A stretch of 64,000 bases of DNA from Cymbidium sinense. Lineage: Eukaryota > Streptophyta > Magnoliopsida > Asparagales > Orchidaceae. The notes beneath the pieces were generated by a model. The model searched no databases. It was not told the origin of the DNA and worked only from the letters and a program-made list of their open reading frames with translations. Made by a program: the position numbers and the translations under genes. Within the stretch, counting starts at the first letter, position 1, and each line of letters opens with the position of its first letter. Shown here piece by piece: positions 24,301-36,060 of the stretch. The stretch spans positions 114,083,121-114,147,120 of the forward strand of contig CM038222.1 of assembly GCA_021442155.1 (NCBI GenBank). The letters run 5' to 3'.

Positions 24301-26100
24301 ATGCATGTATAAAAGATATAAGCAAGTGTGTGTCGTTGTTAAACAAGAGAAGTAAGGCAATCAAATGACCTCCTTTGGTCTAGTTAAAGCCTTGTATTCC
24401 CAGGATGTCCATACAATAAACTTGCTTTCTTAGATACATATAGATGTATAAATAACTACAGGAAAGAGAATCATGCAAAGTTGTTTTTTTTTTTATTTGA
24501 TTGAATTATTTAAGCAGATGAATTAAAGCTTTATCTAAATTATAATACCAAAATACATAGGAATGAAACTAACTAAGTACGTGTTATTGTTAAACTAGGA
24601 AAGTGAGGTAATCAATTAACCTCCTTGGGGCTACTTAAAGCCTCATATTCCTGAGGTGCCATACTATATACTCATTGTTGTTCAAACTTATGTAAATCTA
24701 CATATGAATCATAAGAAGTAGAGCTTTATTTAATATGCTTAAGTTGTAAACACATGAAAATCCTATATATATTCATAACTATCAACACTCTAAGTATTAT
24801 AATTGATTTATAAACTTGAAAAATAGTTTTAAATTTATTAGTGAGAATAGCCACACATATATTTAAGTTAATCCAACACATGCAAGATTGCATAAAGGAA
24901 ATTCATTTGATTTATTTGAATTTGAAAGCATAAGTATATGAATTCAAATGACATACGACAGTTAATGTGCTTGGATAGAAATTACTAAACATAACCACAT
25001 GATTTCATTCAATTATATTAATCCCTAAGGACAATCACATTAAATAAAACTATTTAAGAAAAACTAAACTTCATTATTGATTTATAATTTAAGATTTTTA
25101 TTAAGTTTAAAGAGGAGAAAAATTACTTCATATTTTATTCCCATTCCCATGTTGGTACACTTAATTTGGTTTAATAAAAGGTAATTAAGTGAATTCTATG
25201 AATTAATTAAGTTGGATCCTTAATTAAATCAATTAATTACCCTTACCTATGCTTCTTTAGTTTGATCAACCACTTAATTATGAGCCACAAAAGACATGAA
25301 CATGTGAGGAAATAAAATTGCAATGCTTATACAAGGACCTAATGCAAATGGCTAATAACTAAGTGTTAATTAAATTAAAGAGCCTAATTAAGTACTTTTA
25401 TGATTTTCTCACACTTATGGCTAATCAAAATTTTCTTAACAGTCTTTATATTATTAAACACATAAAGAGGAACCCCTAATTCTACTATTAATTACTTGAT
25501 GTGATTATGATTTTAATTTGAATAATTAAGCTACCTAATTAACTAATTTAACTCTTAATTAATCTTATTTAAATTAATTTTCATTTAAAGAGAAATGGAC
25601 TTAGGAAAAGAGGTTAGGAAGGAGGTCTTAACCCCATTCCCCTTGCCTATTCACTATTCAACAGTGATTAGTGCACTTAATTAATTAATTTTTACTATTT
25701 GAAAGATTAATTAATTAATTAGATTAATTAAGAGAGTAATTAGGGCTTAAATGGTCAGTTCCCCTAGTTAACCAAGTAATAAATTCCAAAAAATATTATG
25801 GGAGGTAGAGGTCATCCCATTAAACTAACACACAAAGTTTAGGATTAATTACTCAAGTAATTAAAGAGAAATTAAGCTAATTATATTTTCAATTAAATCT
25901 TAATTAAGCCTTTATTACTATTCATAATTAATTGGAATTAATTTTAAATGAATCTTCTCTGAAATATGTTCAAAATAAGCATTTATTTATATTTTCTATT
26001 TTTTTATAATTTGTTACAATTTTTTAAATATTCAGCCATTAAAATCAACTAATTAAGCCTAATTAAGCCTAATCCTGTTGGCGCCACATAGGCCACTAAC
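21343..26100 (-). repeat. 4.7-kb right arm of inverted pair; probable solo or truncated LTR
   Basis: This is the reverse complement counterpart of 11,880-16,565, colinear along its length, including the three ~260-bp units (marker words at about 24,141, 24,413 and 24,665). Its inner end is marked by an 11-base G run at 21,360-21,370. Its outer end reads GGCGCCACATAGGCC near 26,080. No gag or pol of the same element is visible next to it. It may be a solo LTR, or the 3' LTR of an opposite-strand element whose 3' untranslated region would be 26,100-29,290. Confidence 0.6.
23153..23179. repeat. (TA)n microsatellite
   Basis: About 13 TA units sit inside the right arm at a position with no equivalent tract in the left arm, so it expanded after the arms diverged. 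Confidence 0.9.
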
Positions 26101-29100
26101 ATGGCATGCTTTCCACATGGTTTCACAAGATTAGCTACTTAAACCCGTCCGACTCAATGCCTACATGGCTGGCAGCAGACACGATTTCATCCCTGCTGTC
26201 TGATCTAAGATCGGATGGTAGAGATTAAACCAATGATTCATTAGAATAAAATCATATTAAATCTAATAGATTAATCACAGCCATCCATTTCGATCATGCG
26301 AAATGGATGGTGCGTGATCTATAATCCCCCGTGCGATAAAAGGCAGATGCCACCCACATTCCCTTGCTCGATCTGAGCACAGCTGAGCTCGACCAAGAAA
26401 TCGATCCCGCACCTTCACAAGGAAGCTCTGAAGGGATCCAACAATCAAAATCACATGACATACAACTTCCCTTCGAAAAGGCCTATAAAATTTTCACCAA
26501 AGCTTAGTTTTATGGAAATTATCTCACCGGAGCTCAAGACAGGTGGTGCAGTGCTTGAGGTTGCTTCGCCTAGATGAGGTGAAGCCCTGATGAGTAGCAC
26601 TCACCTTGATTCCTCGTTGTTTTCTCAATAGACTATAAACCATCACTTGGCATGCCGACGTTAATTTAAATCATACCTTCGATGGTCGTGGAGCTCCGAA
26701 AATGATTTGTTCCTGGTCGACAGAGTGTGGGGAGTGTTTGGGTGAAATTAATTTGAGTTTGGTTGAGTATCGGTGGAATTGGGTTGAGTGGAGGAGTTCC
26801 TTATTTCAGCTTGGTGATTTTCGATAATGGGGAGGCTCGGTAGGCTTGGAGAGGGCTCTAGAGATTTCATTTTGGTCTCTAGAAGCTCTCTGAGGGTTCA
26901 AGTGATGGAATTGGCTCAAAATGAGGGGGGTTAATCCCCCTCCCTTGAATGGCTAAATTTTTCCTAGTTTTTTTCGGCCGCCGTCCAGTGTCCAGTGGTC
27001 GTGAGGTGGTCTTTTGTTGGTGGGATGCTTGGCTGGTGGTTCAATGCAGTTGCCCTCCTCTTTGGATCCATTGAGTTTGGCTAGGTGTGGAGATGTGACA
27101 CCTCCCCTTAGTCTATGGCTGACCTAGCCCACTAGGGCTAGGTTAGCTACTTAGGTTAGGTTCTATTTTGGGTGTTTGATGGCTGCCAAGGGGAAAAGGG
27201 GAGAGTTTTCTTACCAATTTAGGTATAATCCCATGTGGGGGAGCTTTAGCCATTAGATAATAGACTCATTTTAGGTTGAGTTAATTTTGGGCTAACCCAA
27301 GATAATTTCATAATGGGTTAGATCAAATCCCATTGGGTTTGGGCTTGATTCAAGTGGGTTTGGCTCAATTTGACCCATGTAAGTCGAATTGGGCTAGGTT
27401 GGGTTAGGTTGACCAATTGATCAAATTGGGTCAAACCAAGGATTGAGTCATGTTTAAATGAATATTTAGGATATTTTGATTTAATTGGTTTGAGTCAATT
27501 TGGCTTGAATTTGATTTTCACTCATTTGATTTCATATGGGTCAAATGGGTCAAGTTGACCAATTTGATCAAATTAGCTTAATTGGCTTGGGTTATGGGTT
27601 GATTCTTATTCAATTTGATAATTAAAAATTATTGTAGGCTTTGGTTTGAATTAATTTGAATTTTGGTTTGAATTTAGGCAATTTGATCCTTTAGGTCAAG
27701 TTGGGCTAAATGGGTCAATTGGGTTCAATTGGTCATATTGGGTTCAATGATGGCTTTGGTCAAGTTCAACGATCAATTTGGAATGAACTTGAGCCATTAG
27801 TTACAATCAATTTGGGTTATATTTTGACTTAACCTAATTTGGTCTTTTAGGTCAAATTGGGTCAACTTGGGTTAGGTTTGGCTCAATTCATGGTCAAGTC
27901 ATGTTCAATCATTGATCATAGGTTTGTGTGAATCAATATTTTCAATTAATTTGGCTTGGGTTGAGATTTGGCTAGTTTGGTTCATGTAGGTTAAGTAGGT
28001 TGACATGGTCAAATGACCAAGTTGACTTGATTTGACCCAATTGATGATAATTGATCAACTTAGGGTGATCAACAATCATGATAGGAGTTTTTGGTAGGCT
28101 TGGTTCAATCCAATTTAGGTAGGATTGGAATTTGGTTCAAATAGGTCAAATTGGTCACTTTGGGTTAAGTGGGCCAATTAGATTTTTAATTGAATTGATT
28201 TTGGGTTGAATTGAGTTTAGTTGGATTTATATGTGGATTTAAGATTGATTTACACCTTTGATTGCAATTGATTTGGGTTCAAATGAGTTTTGTTCATTTA
28301 AATATTTCAAGTCAAATGGGTTAGGTTAGGTTTGATGTGATTGAATTGATGATTTTCATTTATACTTGGGATGATGATTGGGGAAGTAATTGATTCATGA
28401 GAAAATCAATTAGATTTGGTTTATTTTGAGTGGAATTTTGGCTAAGTCCATGGGATTAAATCATATGGCTTAGGATGGATTTGGATTTGGTTTTGGATTT
28501 TGATTTAGGACATGTGAATGTAAGTTTCATTTATATTTGGGAAGATGATTGAAGAAATAATTTATTCATGAGAAAATCAATTGAAATCGATTTGAATTGA
28601 AAGGATTTTAGCTAAGTCCATAGGATCAAATCATATGGCTTAAGAAGGATTTGAATTTGGTTTGGATTTTGGTTTAGGACATTTGAATGTAGGCTTCATT
28701 TATAATTGGGAAGATAATTGAAGAAATAATTGATTCATGAGAAAATCAATTAAAATTAATTTGAATTAAAGGGGATTTTGGCTAAGTCCATAGGATCAAA
28801 TCATATGGCTTAAGAAGGATTTGGATTTGGTTTTGGATTGGTTGATTTGAATTTGATTGTATGTTTGGTATGGGTTGATTGGAGAATTGAATTGACTTTG
28901 AGAAAAAAAATCAACTGAGTTTGATTTGGCTTGAATTTGTCTTGGCTAAGTCCATAGGTTTGTTCTATGGGCTTAGGATAAGTTTTAATTTGATTTGAAT
29001 TGATTATAGGTTTCAATCATTTGGATTGGAATTTGAATTTATGCTTGGTATGTGGATTAATTGAATTTGAGGTTTGGTTTAGGCCAAAGAGGTAGGCACA

Positions 29101-29290
29101 TATTGGGTTTAGGCTATAGGGTAGGTAAATCTCCCTAAGTCCTAAGGCATAGCCTAATCCTATGATTAACCCTTCTAAGTCTCTATGCTTAGGTTAAGTA
29201 TTCATCTAATTACTAGAAGTTTCTTATGCCTAAGAAAGTCTTAGTATCTAGAATACTCCTAAATCTAAGAAGAGGAGATTGAATCCTCAC
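26100..29290. repeat. Repetitive TTGGGTCAAAT-rich region with ~170-bp tandem array
   Basis: No credible gene was found. From about 26,100 to 27,100 the DNA is richer in G and C, with gene-like or LTR-like words but no long frame. From 27,240 to 28,330 short words such as TTGGGTCAAATTGG and GGGTTxAATTTG recur irregularly. A clearer array follows: a unit containing AATTGATTCATGAGAAAATC begins at 28,388, 28,559 and 28,728, with a degenerate fourth near 28,890 (spacings 171, 169 and about 162). The whole may be the untranslated part of an opposite-strand Tat-like element, which is an inference from its place next to the right arm. Confidence 0.6.
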
Positions 29291-30049
29291 TCCAAAAATG
29301 AGGTCAACATATACCAATGATGAAAATTGATTGAGATGTTCTAAATTCTAATATGAGGGAAGCATGAATTATTTTATGTTGGTGAATAATTTTTTTGGGA
29401 TGATTTGATCCATGACATAAATTTAAGACAAAAATATTTGTTGACAGTGTGTTGGTTGTTGACACTATTTTGTGCTTACTAATTATTGTTACCACCGTGG
29501 ATTGTGTAGTTTGTGTTGGATTTTTAATATGTTATAATGTTAGAAATATGTGATCGTGGCCATTGTCTAGCGGGTGTTAGCTAATTTTCTAGCATATCAC
29601 GTTTGTTTTGCCTTTGGATACTATTTGGCCAAGGTGTGAATTGGTGATATTATTGTTTCTATGTTTTTGGCTTATGTTTTCTACCCACTAGCTATAATTG
29701 GCCTATTTGCTAATTCCTAAGTTTTTGGCTTAAGTTACTTGGTTTGGTCATTTGCTCACTATTATTACCTTATGCAATTAATTATTGGGTGGCTAATTGG
29801 CTATTGATTGTTACCATGTTTAATTAGCTGTCCTCTATTAGATTAAAATTTGTATTATTATGAGTATTAATTTATTCAATTTTTAAATAATCTCATCCCA
29901 TATTTTCACCAATCATCTTAATTTGTTGAGAGTAATAGCTATGTCATAACTTGTATATTCTTACCACTTATCTGAATTCTTTAATAATACATTTATATCA
30001 TGATTCACTCATTTTATAAGTGTATCTTATATGCTATTTTTTGTATTTA
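29291..30049. other. AT-rich intergenic DNA
   Basis: I see no gene, RNA gene or clear repeat here. Short frames are interrupted and of low complexity. Confidence 0.5.
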
Positions 30050-30066
30050 ATATGATGCAAGAATGG
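30050..30066 (+). repeat. Target-site duplication, left copy (RTE LINE)
   Basis: ATATGATGCAAGAATGG, identical to 33,174-33,190, directly abutting the LINE 5' end. Confidence 0.9.
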
Positions 30067-30289
30067 AGGGTTAAGATAAGCAGTCGATAGCCAACATAAA
30101 ACTTATCGAAATAATCATGACATGAATCCTTTAAAACATTGTGTTAATGTTTGGGCATCCCCTAGAAGTGACACGTTGTATGGCCTGAATATAGTTAAAA
30201 GTTTGCAAGGGTCGTTGCATCTGCGCTCGGGTGCAGTGCTAAATAAGCAAGGGCTCCCACATTATGGACGGATGTAGTCAAAGAAGTTA

Positions 30290-31040
30290 GTCCATGAAAC
30301 TAGAATTAGGTTAGGAACTGGGAATATAGGTACTCTTGCAAATAAATTGATGAAATTAATAGAAATTATGGTTCATAGAAAGATAAATATTTTATGTATT
30401 CAAGAAACTAAATGGGTTGGGGAGAAGGCCAAGGAGATTGATAGTTTTGGTTTTAAACTTTGGTATTCAGGTAGAAGTTGAATTAGAAATGATGTAGGTG
30501 TGATTATAGATAAAAATTTGAAGGATAATGTTATAAATATCAATAGATTTTGAGATAGAATTACAGCTTTAAATATTATTATTGATATTAAGATTATAAA
30601 TGTTACAAGTGTTTATGCTCCTCAAGTAGGTTTGGATGTAGGTTCAAAAGAAGAAGTTTGAAATGAATTAGAGGGATTAATACAAAAGATGGCTTTTGAA
30701 GAAAAAGTATTTATTTTAGGAGGTTTAAATGGATATGTTGGTAGACTGGTAGAATATTTTAAAAGTATTCATAGTGGCTATAGATTTGGAGTGACTAATG
30801 AAGAAGGTAGAACTATATTAGATTTTTCTTTAGCCTATGATTTTTTAATTGCTAATACTTTATTTAAGAAAAGATAAGAGCATATTATTACTTATAAAAA
30901 TAGATCTAGTAAAACATAGATTGATTATTTTTTGATAAAAAAATATATCATTTTAATTATAAAGATTGTAAGATCATTCTAAGTGAAAGTTTAAGTACCC
31001 AACATCGATTGTTAGTTTTAGATTTTGAAATATTGGAAGA
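30290..31040 (+). pseudogene. RTE endonuclease remnant
   Basis: This is the apurinic-type endonuclease domain that nicks target DNA for insertion. Words seen: ETRIRLGTGNIGTLANKLMK, INILCIQETKWVGEKAKEID, VTSVYAPQVGLD, FILGGLNGYVGR, and GVTNEEGRTILDFSLAYDFL. The block that normally reads GDFNGHVG is GGLNGYVG, so the Asp is lost. TGA and TAA stops lie at about 30,479, 30,551 and 30,659 and again after 30,870, so no active protein is made. Confidence 0.85.
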
Positions 31041-33150
31041 TGAAAAATAAATCAAATTATTATCCTAAGATTAGATGGGGGCACTTAAAGAACACTAATA
31101 AAAATATTTTTAAGAGTAAGCTACAAGAGCTTAGAATTTGGAATGTTCATAAGGAAGCTAATGTTATGTGGGAAAAGTAAGAAGTGAAATTTAACAAGTT
31201 GCAAAAACAAATGCTTGGAGAATCAAAAGGGAAAGCTTCTTTTAATAAAAATAGTTGGTGGTAGAGTCAGAATGTGTAAGAAAAGATTAAAAAAAATAAG
31301 AAGCATTGTTATAAGATTTGGTTTAGATGTAAAAACTCAGAGAATTGAGAAAGACATTAAGTGGCCCATAGAGATTCTAAGAAAATAATATATGATGCAA
31401 AAATTTTAACTTTTAGTGATTTATAAAATAGATTGGATACCAAAGAAGGTGAAAGATATATGTATAAGTTAGCAAACCAAAGAGATAGGAGAAGTAAAGA
31501 TCTAGTTCAAGTGAGTTATATTAAGGATGAAAATCAAAAAGTGTTTTTCTTAAAAAAGGATATTGAAAATAGGTGGATGAAGTATTTTGTTAAACTTTTC
31601 AATGAAGGATCTGAAAGTACGATTAATTTTAGCAATTTCAATACCCTAAACAAAAAATAGAGAATTTTGTTTTTATCATCGTATTAATAAATCTGAAGTT
31701 AGAGAAGCTTTAAAGAAAATGAAATGTGAAAAAGCAATAGGACCTAATGATATTCCAATAGAAGTGTGTAAAAGAATAGGAGATCAAGGAATTTTTTGGC
31801 TTACAAATATTTTTAATGTTGTTTTAAAGACTAAAAAGATTTCAGATGAGTGGAGAAAGAGTTTGTTGGTTCCTATATTTAAGAATAAAGGTGATGCACA
31901 AGAGTGTGCAAATGATAGAGGAATTAAGTTAATATGTAATACATTAAAATTATGGGAAAGAGGAATTGAGCATAGGTTACAATGTGATACAAAAGTTTCT
32001 GACAATTAGTTTGGTTTCATGCTTGGTAGATCTACTTTGAATGTTATACATTTGTTAAGAGGTTTGATGGAGAAGTATAGAGAAAGTAAGGAGGATCTAC
32101 ATATGATATTTATTGATTTAGAGAAAACTTATGATAAAGTTCCAAGAGATGTTCTTCGAAGAGTTCTAGAAAAGAAAGGAGTTAATATTGGTTATATTCA
32201 AATCATTAAGGATAGGTATACTAGAGCGGTTACTTGTGTCCAAACATAAGGAGGATTGACAAAATATTTTTCTATTTCAGTTAGATTACATCAAACATCA
32301 GGTTTAAGCCCTTATCTTTTTGCTTTAGTTATGAATGTTCTTACTAGGCATTTACATGAAGATGTACCGTGGTGTATGCTTTTTGCTGATGACGTTCTTC
32401 TTTATAATAAGACTAGAGAAGGAGTTCAATAAAAAACTTGAATTATGGAGGTCAACTTTAGAGCCTAAAGGTTTTGTTTAAGTATATCTAAAATTGAATA
32501 TATGAAGTGTAATTTTAGTTGTAGAAGTTCTAGTAGTAGTGTTGTGACATTATGTGAATAAGTCATTATAAAGAGTGAGCAATTTAGATATCTATGCTCT
32601 ATTGTTCAAAATGGTGGTGAAATAGATGGATATGTTATTAGTAGAATTCAAGTTGGATGGTTGAAGTAGAGGAATGCATCTGGCCTGTTGTGTGATAGAA
32701 AAGTACTGCTTAAACTTCAAGGAAAATTTTATAAAATGGTGATAAGACCTACAATGATTTATGGTATAAAATGTTGGCCAATGAAAGAGAAGCATATGAC
32801 TAACTTAAGTGTTGTAGAGTTAAGGATGCTCAGGTGGATGAGTGGCTACTCTTAGAGATAAAATATGAAATGAGTATGTTCGGAAAAAAATTGGAGTAGC
32901 TCCAGTGACATAAGATTAGAGAGAGTTGTCTTAGATGGTTTGGCCACATAAAGCGTTTGCCGTCCGATGACCCGATTAAGAGAGTAGATGTATTAGATTT
33001 TTGCCTTACATTAAGAAAGATAGAGGTAGACCTAAAAAGACTTAGTTAAGATGTATAAGAAATGACTTTAGTATACTTGAATTAAATGTGAATTTCACAC
33101 ATAATATGACACAATGGAGAAGAAGGATTCATGTAGCCGACCCCACATAG
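31040..33150 (+). pseudogene. RTE reverse transcriptase and C-terminal remnant
   Basis: RT blocks occur in order: EKAIGPNDIPIEVCKRIGDQ (from 31,730), WRKSLLVPIFKNKGDAQEC, then GRSTLNVIHLLRGLMEKYRE and DLHMIFIDLEKTYDKVPRDV (32,025-32,150). SGLSPYLFALVMNVLTRHL and the catalytic CMLFADDVLLY (about 32,370-32,405, FADD intact) follow. The C-terminal conserved part includes RNASGLLCDRKVLLKLQGKF and MLRWMSGYS. Stops and frame changes (near 31,658, 32,007, 32,247 and 32,430) interrupt it. The final words ADPT and DKGLL near 33,135-33,165 are the usual end of plant RTE proteins. Confidence 0.9.
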
Positions 33151-33173
33151 TGGGATAAAGGCTTGCTGTTGTG

Positions 33174-33190
33174 ATATGATGCAAGAATGG
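33174..33190 (+). repeat. Target-site duplication, right copy (RTE LINE)
   Basis: ATATGATGCAAGAATGG, identical to 30,050-30,066, directly after the TTG-type tail. Confidence 0.9.
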
Positions 33191-34140
33191 GCATATGACA
33201 ATTCGATAGCAATCAAAGTTTCATATTCAACGAATTGATAGATTATTGAAGGGCTGAGAGACTAAAATGAGTATTAATTTTTAACTTGAAAGTTTGCACT
33301 ATCTTAATTATAAGAACAAATGTGTTTATGAAAAGTATTAGTGGAGGGAATTATAACTAGTGATGCATTAAATTAAATAATATATTTATAAGTCTGCAAT
33401 TCATCAATATTTTTCTATAGAAAGTATATTTCTATCTATGTTTTGTACTTAATTCAATTTTTTTTTTATTGTCTTCCATTTGTAAAATCAAGTAGGCTCA
33501 AATAAAATGAGTCAATTCAATTCAATTTCGAGTTAAAGAAATTAGAAAGGTCATTGTGAGCTTGCTTGAAATTTCACAATGATCCAAATTGTCTCTAACT
33601 CAAATGATTTGAGCCATGATCCAATTTTGAATTGCACAAAATTAGTTTGAGCAAATTTCGAGCCAATCTCGAATTTGTTCAAAATCAGCTCGTTAACTAC
33701 TTTATATGGAATACATAGAATGAGCTTACGAAGCTGGTTATGTGGGTTCCTGTGGCGCCGCATTTTCTATAATTAACTGTTTTTCTCATGAAATGCAATC
33801 ATTCAAATTAAAACATGTATCATGCATGAGACTTTGCGTTCTTTCGATTGGGGGCTTTGCTCCCAATGCGGAGTTGCAAAATCAAGGCACATGAGGTGTG
33901 TGAGTTTAGTTGTTTTTAAGACTTAACTTTCCCACAAAAAAATGTATTATATATCTTAAAGAATATAACATTACCGCAAGAATCCAGACCGACTGACTAG
34001 GCACCAATGTCAGTCCACATCCATCAATAGCGGAATTTTTTTATATCAAATGGATGATCATGGAATCCAAGTGATTATCGCATTAACTAGATTCCCTGGA
34101 TTTATGCGCCATCCTACACTTTACAAAGAGATTGTATTAA
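33191..34140. other. AT-rich intergenic DNA
   Basis: No gene seen. Around 33,590-33,700 words such as AATTTCGAGCCAATCTCGAA recur loosely, which may be a worn repeat. The target-site sequence of the RTE LINE lies at the left edge. Confidence 0.5.
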
Positions 34141-34407
34141 GGGGCTGTTTGGTTGAAATACAAAGTAAAGTAAAGTAAATATAGAGGTTTTGAAAATTTT
34201 GGCGTTTAATTGGAATACAAAGTAAATAAATGTATTTCAAATTCATTTTTTAGTTATATTTTTTATGTTTGAATTATCTAAATATATAACTGTTATAATT
34301 GCATTTGTCATCACCTCCGCCATTATTGGCCCCTCCCCAATTATAAAATAATATTTTTATATTATATTTCTTTTATATTATTTTTTTTTCAGCAATCAAA
34401 CAGCCCC
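34141..34407. mobile_element. Tourist-like MITE, 267 bp
   Basis: Terminal inverted repeats read GGGGCTGTTTGGTTG at the left and CAATCAAACAGCCCC at the right (one mismatch). This is the GGGxxTGTTTGGTT type used by Tourist/PIF-Harbinger MITEs of monocots. The inside is non-coding and AT-rich. Flanks are TAA on the left and CAA on the right, so the expected TWA 3-bp target duplication is present only imperfectly. Such elements insert near genes, which fits the island around the PLATZ gene. Confidence 0.75.
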
Positions 34408-34987
34408 CAAATAAAATCCAATGGATATAGCACACAAAAATTGTTACAGTAGTGGAGATAGGCAACAAAGGTTTGTTTGGCGTGATTCTTCGCGTCTCCT
34501 TTAGGTGATGGTGGCGTTAATGGCAGGAGAGACAAATAGTGAAAGATGCGAATGAATTGGTGGCGGAAGGCGAAGGGTTTAGCGTGTCCAAGAAGTTATT
34601 ACTTCTCTGCTGCTGATGTGATGCATCTACTCGAATCGGATGGTCCTTATTCCTCCACGTATTTGTTGATAGTCTCTTTATCTATTTATTCTACCTGTAG
34701 TCTCAGATTCTGAGGTCGGCTAACTATCCAGGTGACAACAACTAACCGCTATGACGGCCGCTTCTTGTCTGAAGTTTTGTTTAGTTTTTACTCCATAAGT
34801 TTGATTGGCATAAATTGTCATAGGACCAGTGCAATAAGTAAATCTTAAAAAATTTTGTACGTTGAATTTAACAAAAATAGGATAAAATGAACAAGTTTAA
34901 TTGGTAGGTAGAGAGAGAAAAGCATTATATCTTTTTGTGCTATTACTCGGTTATACAGTATATATACCAATTGGTTCTCATATTATC

Positions 34988-34990
<3 letters not shown>

Positions 34991-35058
<68 letters not shown>
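34991..35058. repeat. (TA)n microsatellite, ~34 units
   Basis: An uninterrupted TA dinucleotide run. It is likely variable in length between individuals and hard to assemble exactly. Confidence 0.95.
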
Positions 35059-35063
<5 letters not shown>

Positions 35064-35159
35064 ATTTTTTAGATATTTAAATAAATTTGATCATAAATTC
35101 TCACAATATATATCTGAAAACTGATATGAAGCTAATTTACGGATTTAGGTCTGCATGCA

Positions 35160-36060
35160 GTGATGATTGGGTCATTTGGGTGTAAATTTGAGCTTGATTC
35201 ACCTCAGTTGACTCCGGTTTGAGTGTTGGAATGTCTTACGATCCGTTAGATTTGCCTTTTAACGCTTGGATCTTGCTCGAAGTTCTTTTGGAGTGAATCG
35301 TGCGCCATTGGATTGCTTTGTTGTTTGATCTGCCCTTGGATCTGTTTCTTGATTATGCGGTTTTCCTTCTTTCTGATCTGAGTGGATTACAGGTGTTGAA
35401 GAGGGAGAGGATTGATGTAGTGGCGGATCGGCGATCGAGATGAGATGCGGATGATGATCTGATCTCAGCCGTTTGATGAAGTTTTGAATTACCCTAACTG
35501 TTTCCTTTCCTTTGTTTGTTTCAGTCGACCGTTCGAGCCGTCGACTTGCTCCAGAGAGAAAGCAGAGGGAAGAGAGGAAACCAGAGGGAGTTCGCCGGTG
35601 ATTTCGCCGGAGGAGGGTACTTCCAGTGAGATCCACCGTGGAACTACTCTGGGGAAGAAGGAGATGAGACGAGAAAGGATTTTCGATAATTCTTCAACCT
35701 CTTGTTTGCTTTTCTCATCCCTATTATATTTCTTCTTCTCTTTATCTCATTTATCGATTTACATTTACAATCAGTTAAGGTTGCTTTTTTGTCGCTCTGA
35801 TGGAGCTTGTAGTTGGTTATTTCGTTATTTGTTATGGCCTTGTATTTTATTGGCCGGTTTCTGGAGTTCTTGATTCTTGATTCTGGCTCTGTTGTTGTAG
35901 TTTGTTTATCAAGTCCAGCTTTTGTTGACTTATCTTTGAATAGTTATCCGGAAGAAACTTTCTGTAATGCCTTACTGTTCTGGCTGTAATTATTTCTTGT
36001 TGTAATAACTTGTTAATATTTATATCTTTATTCTCTGTTCTAAGGCTGTATGTTATTCTC
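35160..36060 (+). other. Transcript-like segment, product not recognised
   Basis: This stretch differs from its surroundings in base composition and has gene-like signals. A branchpoint-like CCCTAACTG and a strong pyrimidine tract end in TTTGTTTGTTTCAG at about 35,524, a good 3' splice site. An exon-like GC-richer segment follows, and TGTAAT-rich downstream sequence near 35,960-36,010 resembles a 3' end. A 129-aa frame (35,484-35,873) runs across the putative splice site and becomes a low-complexity hydrophobic tail, so it is probably not the real protein. It might be the last exon of a small gene, a retrotransposon LTR leader, or a non-coding RNA. I could not assign it. Confidence 0.35.

Larger units (their letters stand above)
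30067..33173 (+). mobile_element. Nearly full-length, inactive RTE-type LINE
   Basis: The 3.1-kb element is bounded by a perfect 17-bp target-site duplication, ATATGATGCAAGAATGG, at 30,050-30,066 and 33,174-33,190. Its 3' end reads GCTTGCTGTTGTG, a short TTG-type tail as in plant RTE LINEs. It encodes an endonuclease followed by reverse transcriptase and a conserved C-terminal region, all with stops and frameshifts. The 5' part includes words matching plant RTE leaders (around 30,200-30,290). The size fits a full-length RTE of about 3.2 kb. Confidence 0.9.

Noticed and set aside
11880..26100. A recent palindrome or assembly-made inverted duplication
   Set aside because: The arms differ by many substitutions and indels (for example the (TA)n at 23,153 and the G run at 21,360 are in one arm only), so a recent or artificial duplication does not fit.
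35259..35636. 125-aa minus-strand open frame in the transcript-like segment
   Set aside because: It lies opposite the better supported plus-strand splice signals, has Arg/Ser/Pro-rich content from the GC-richer patch, and shows no recognisable domain.
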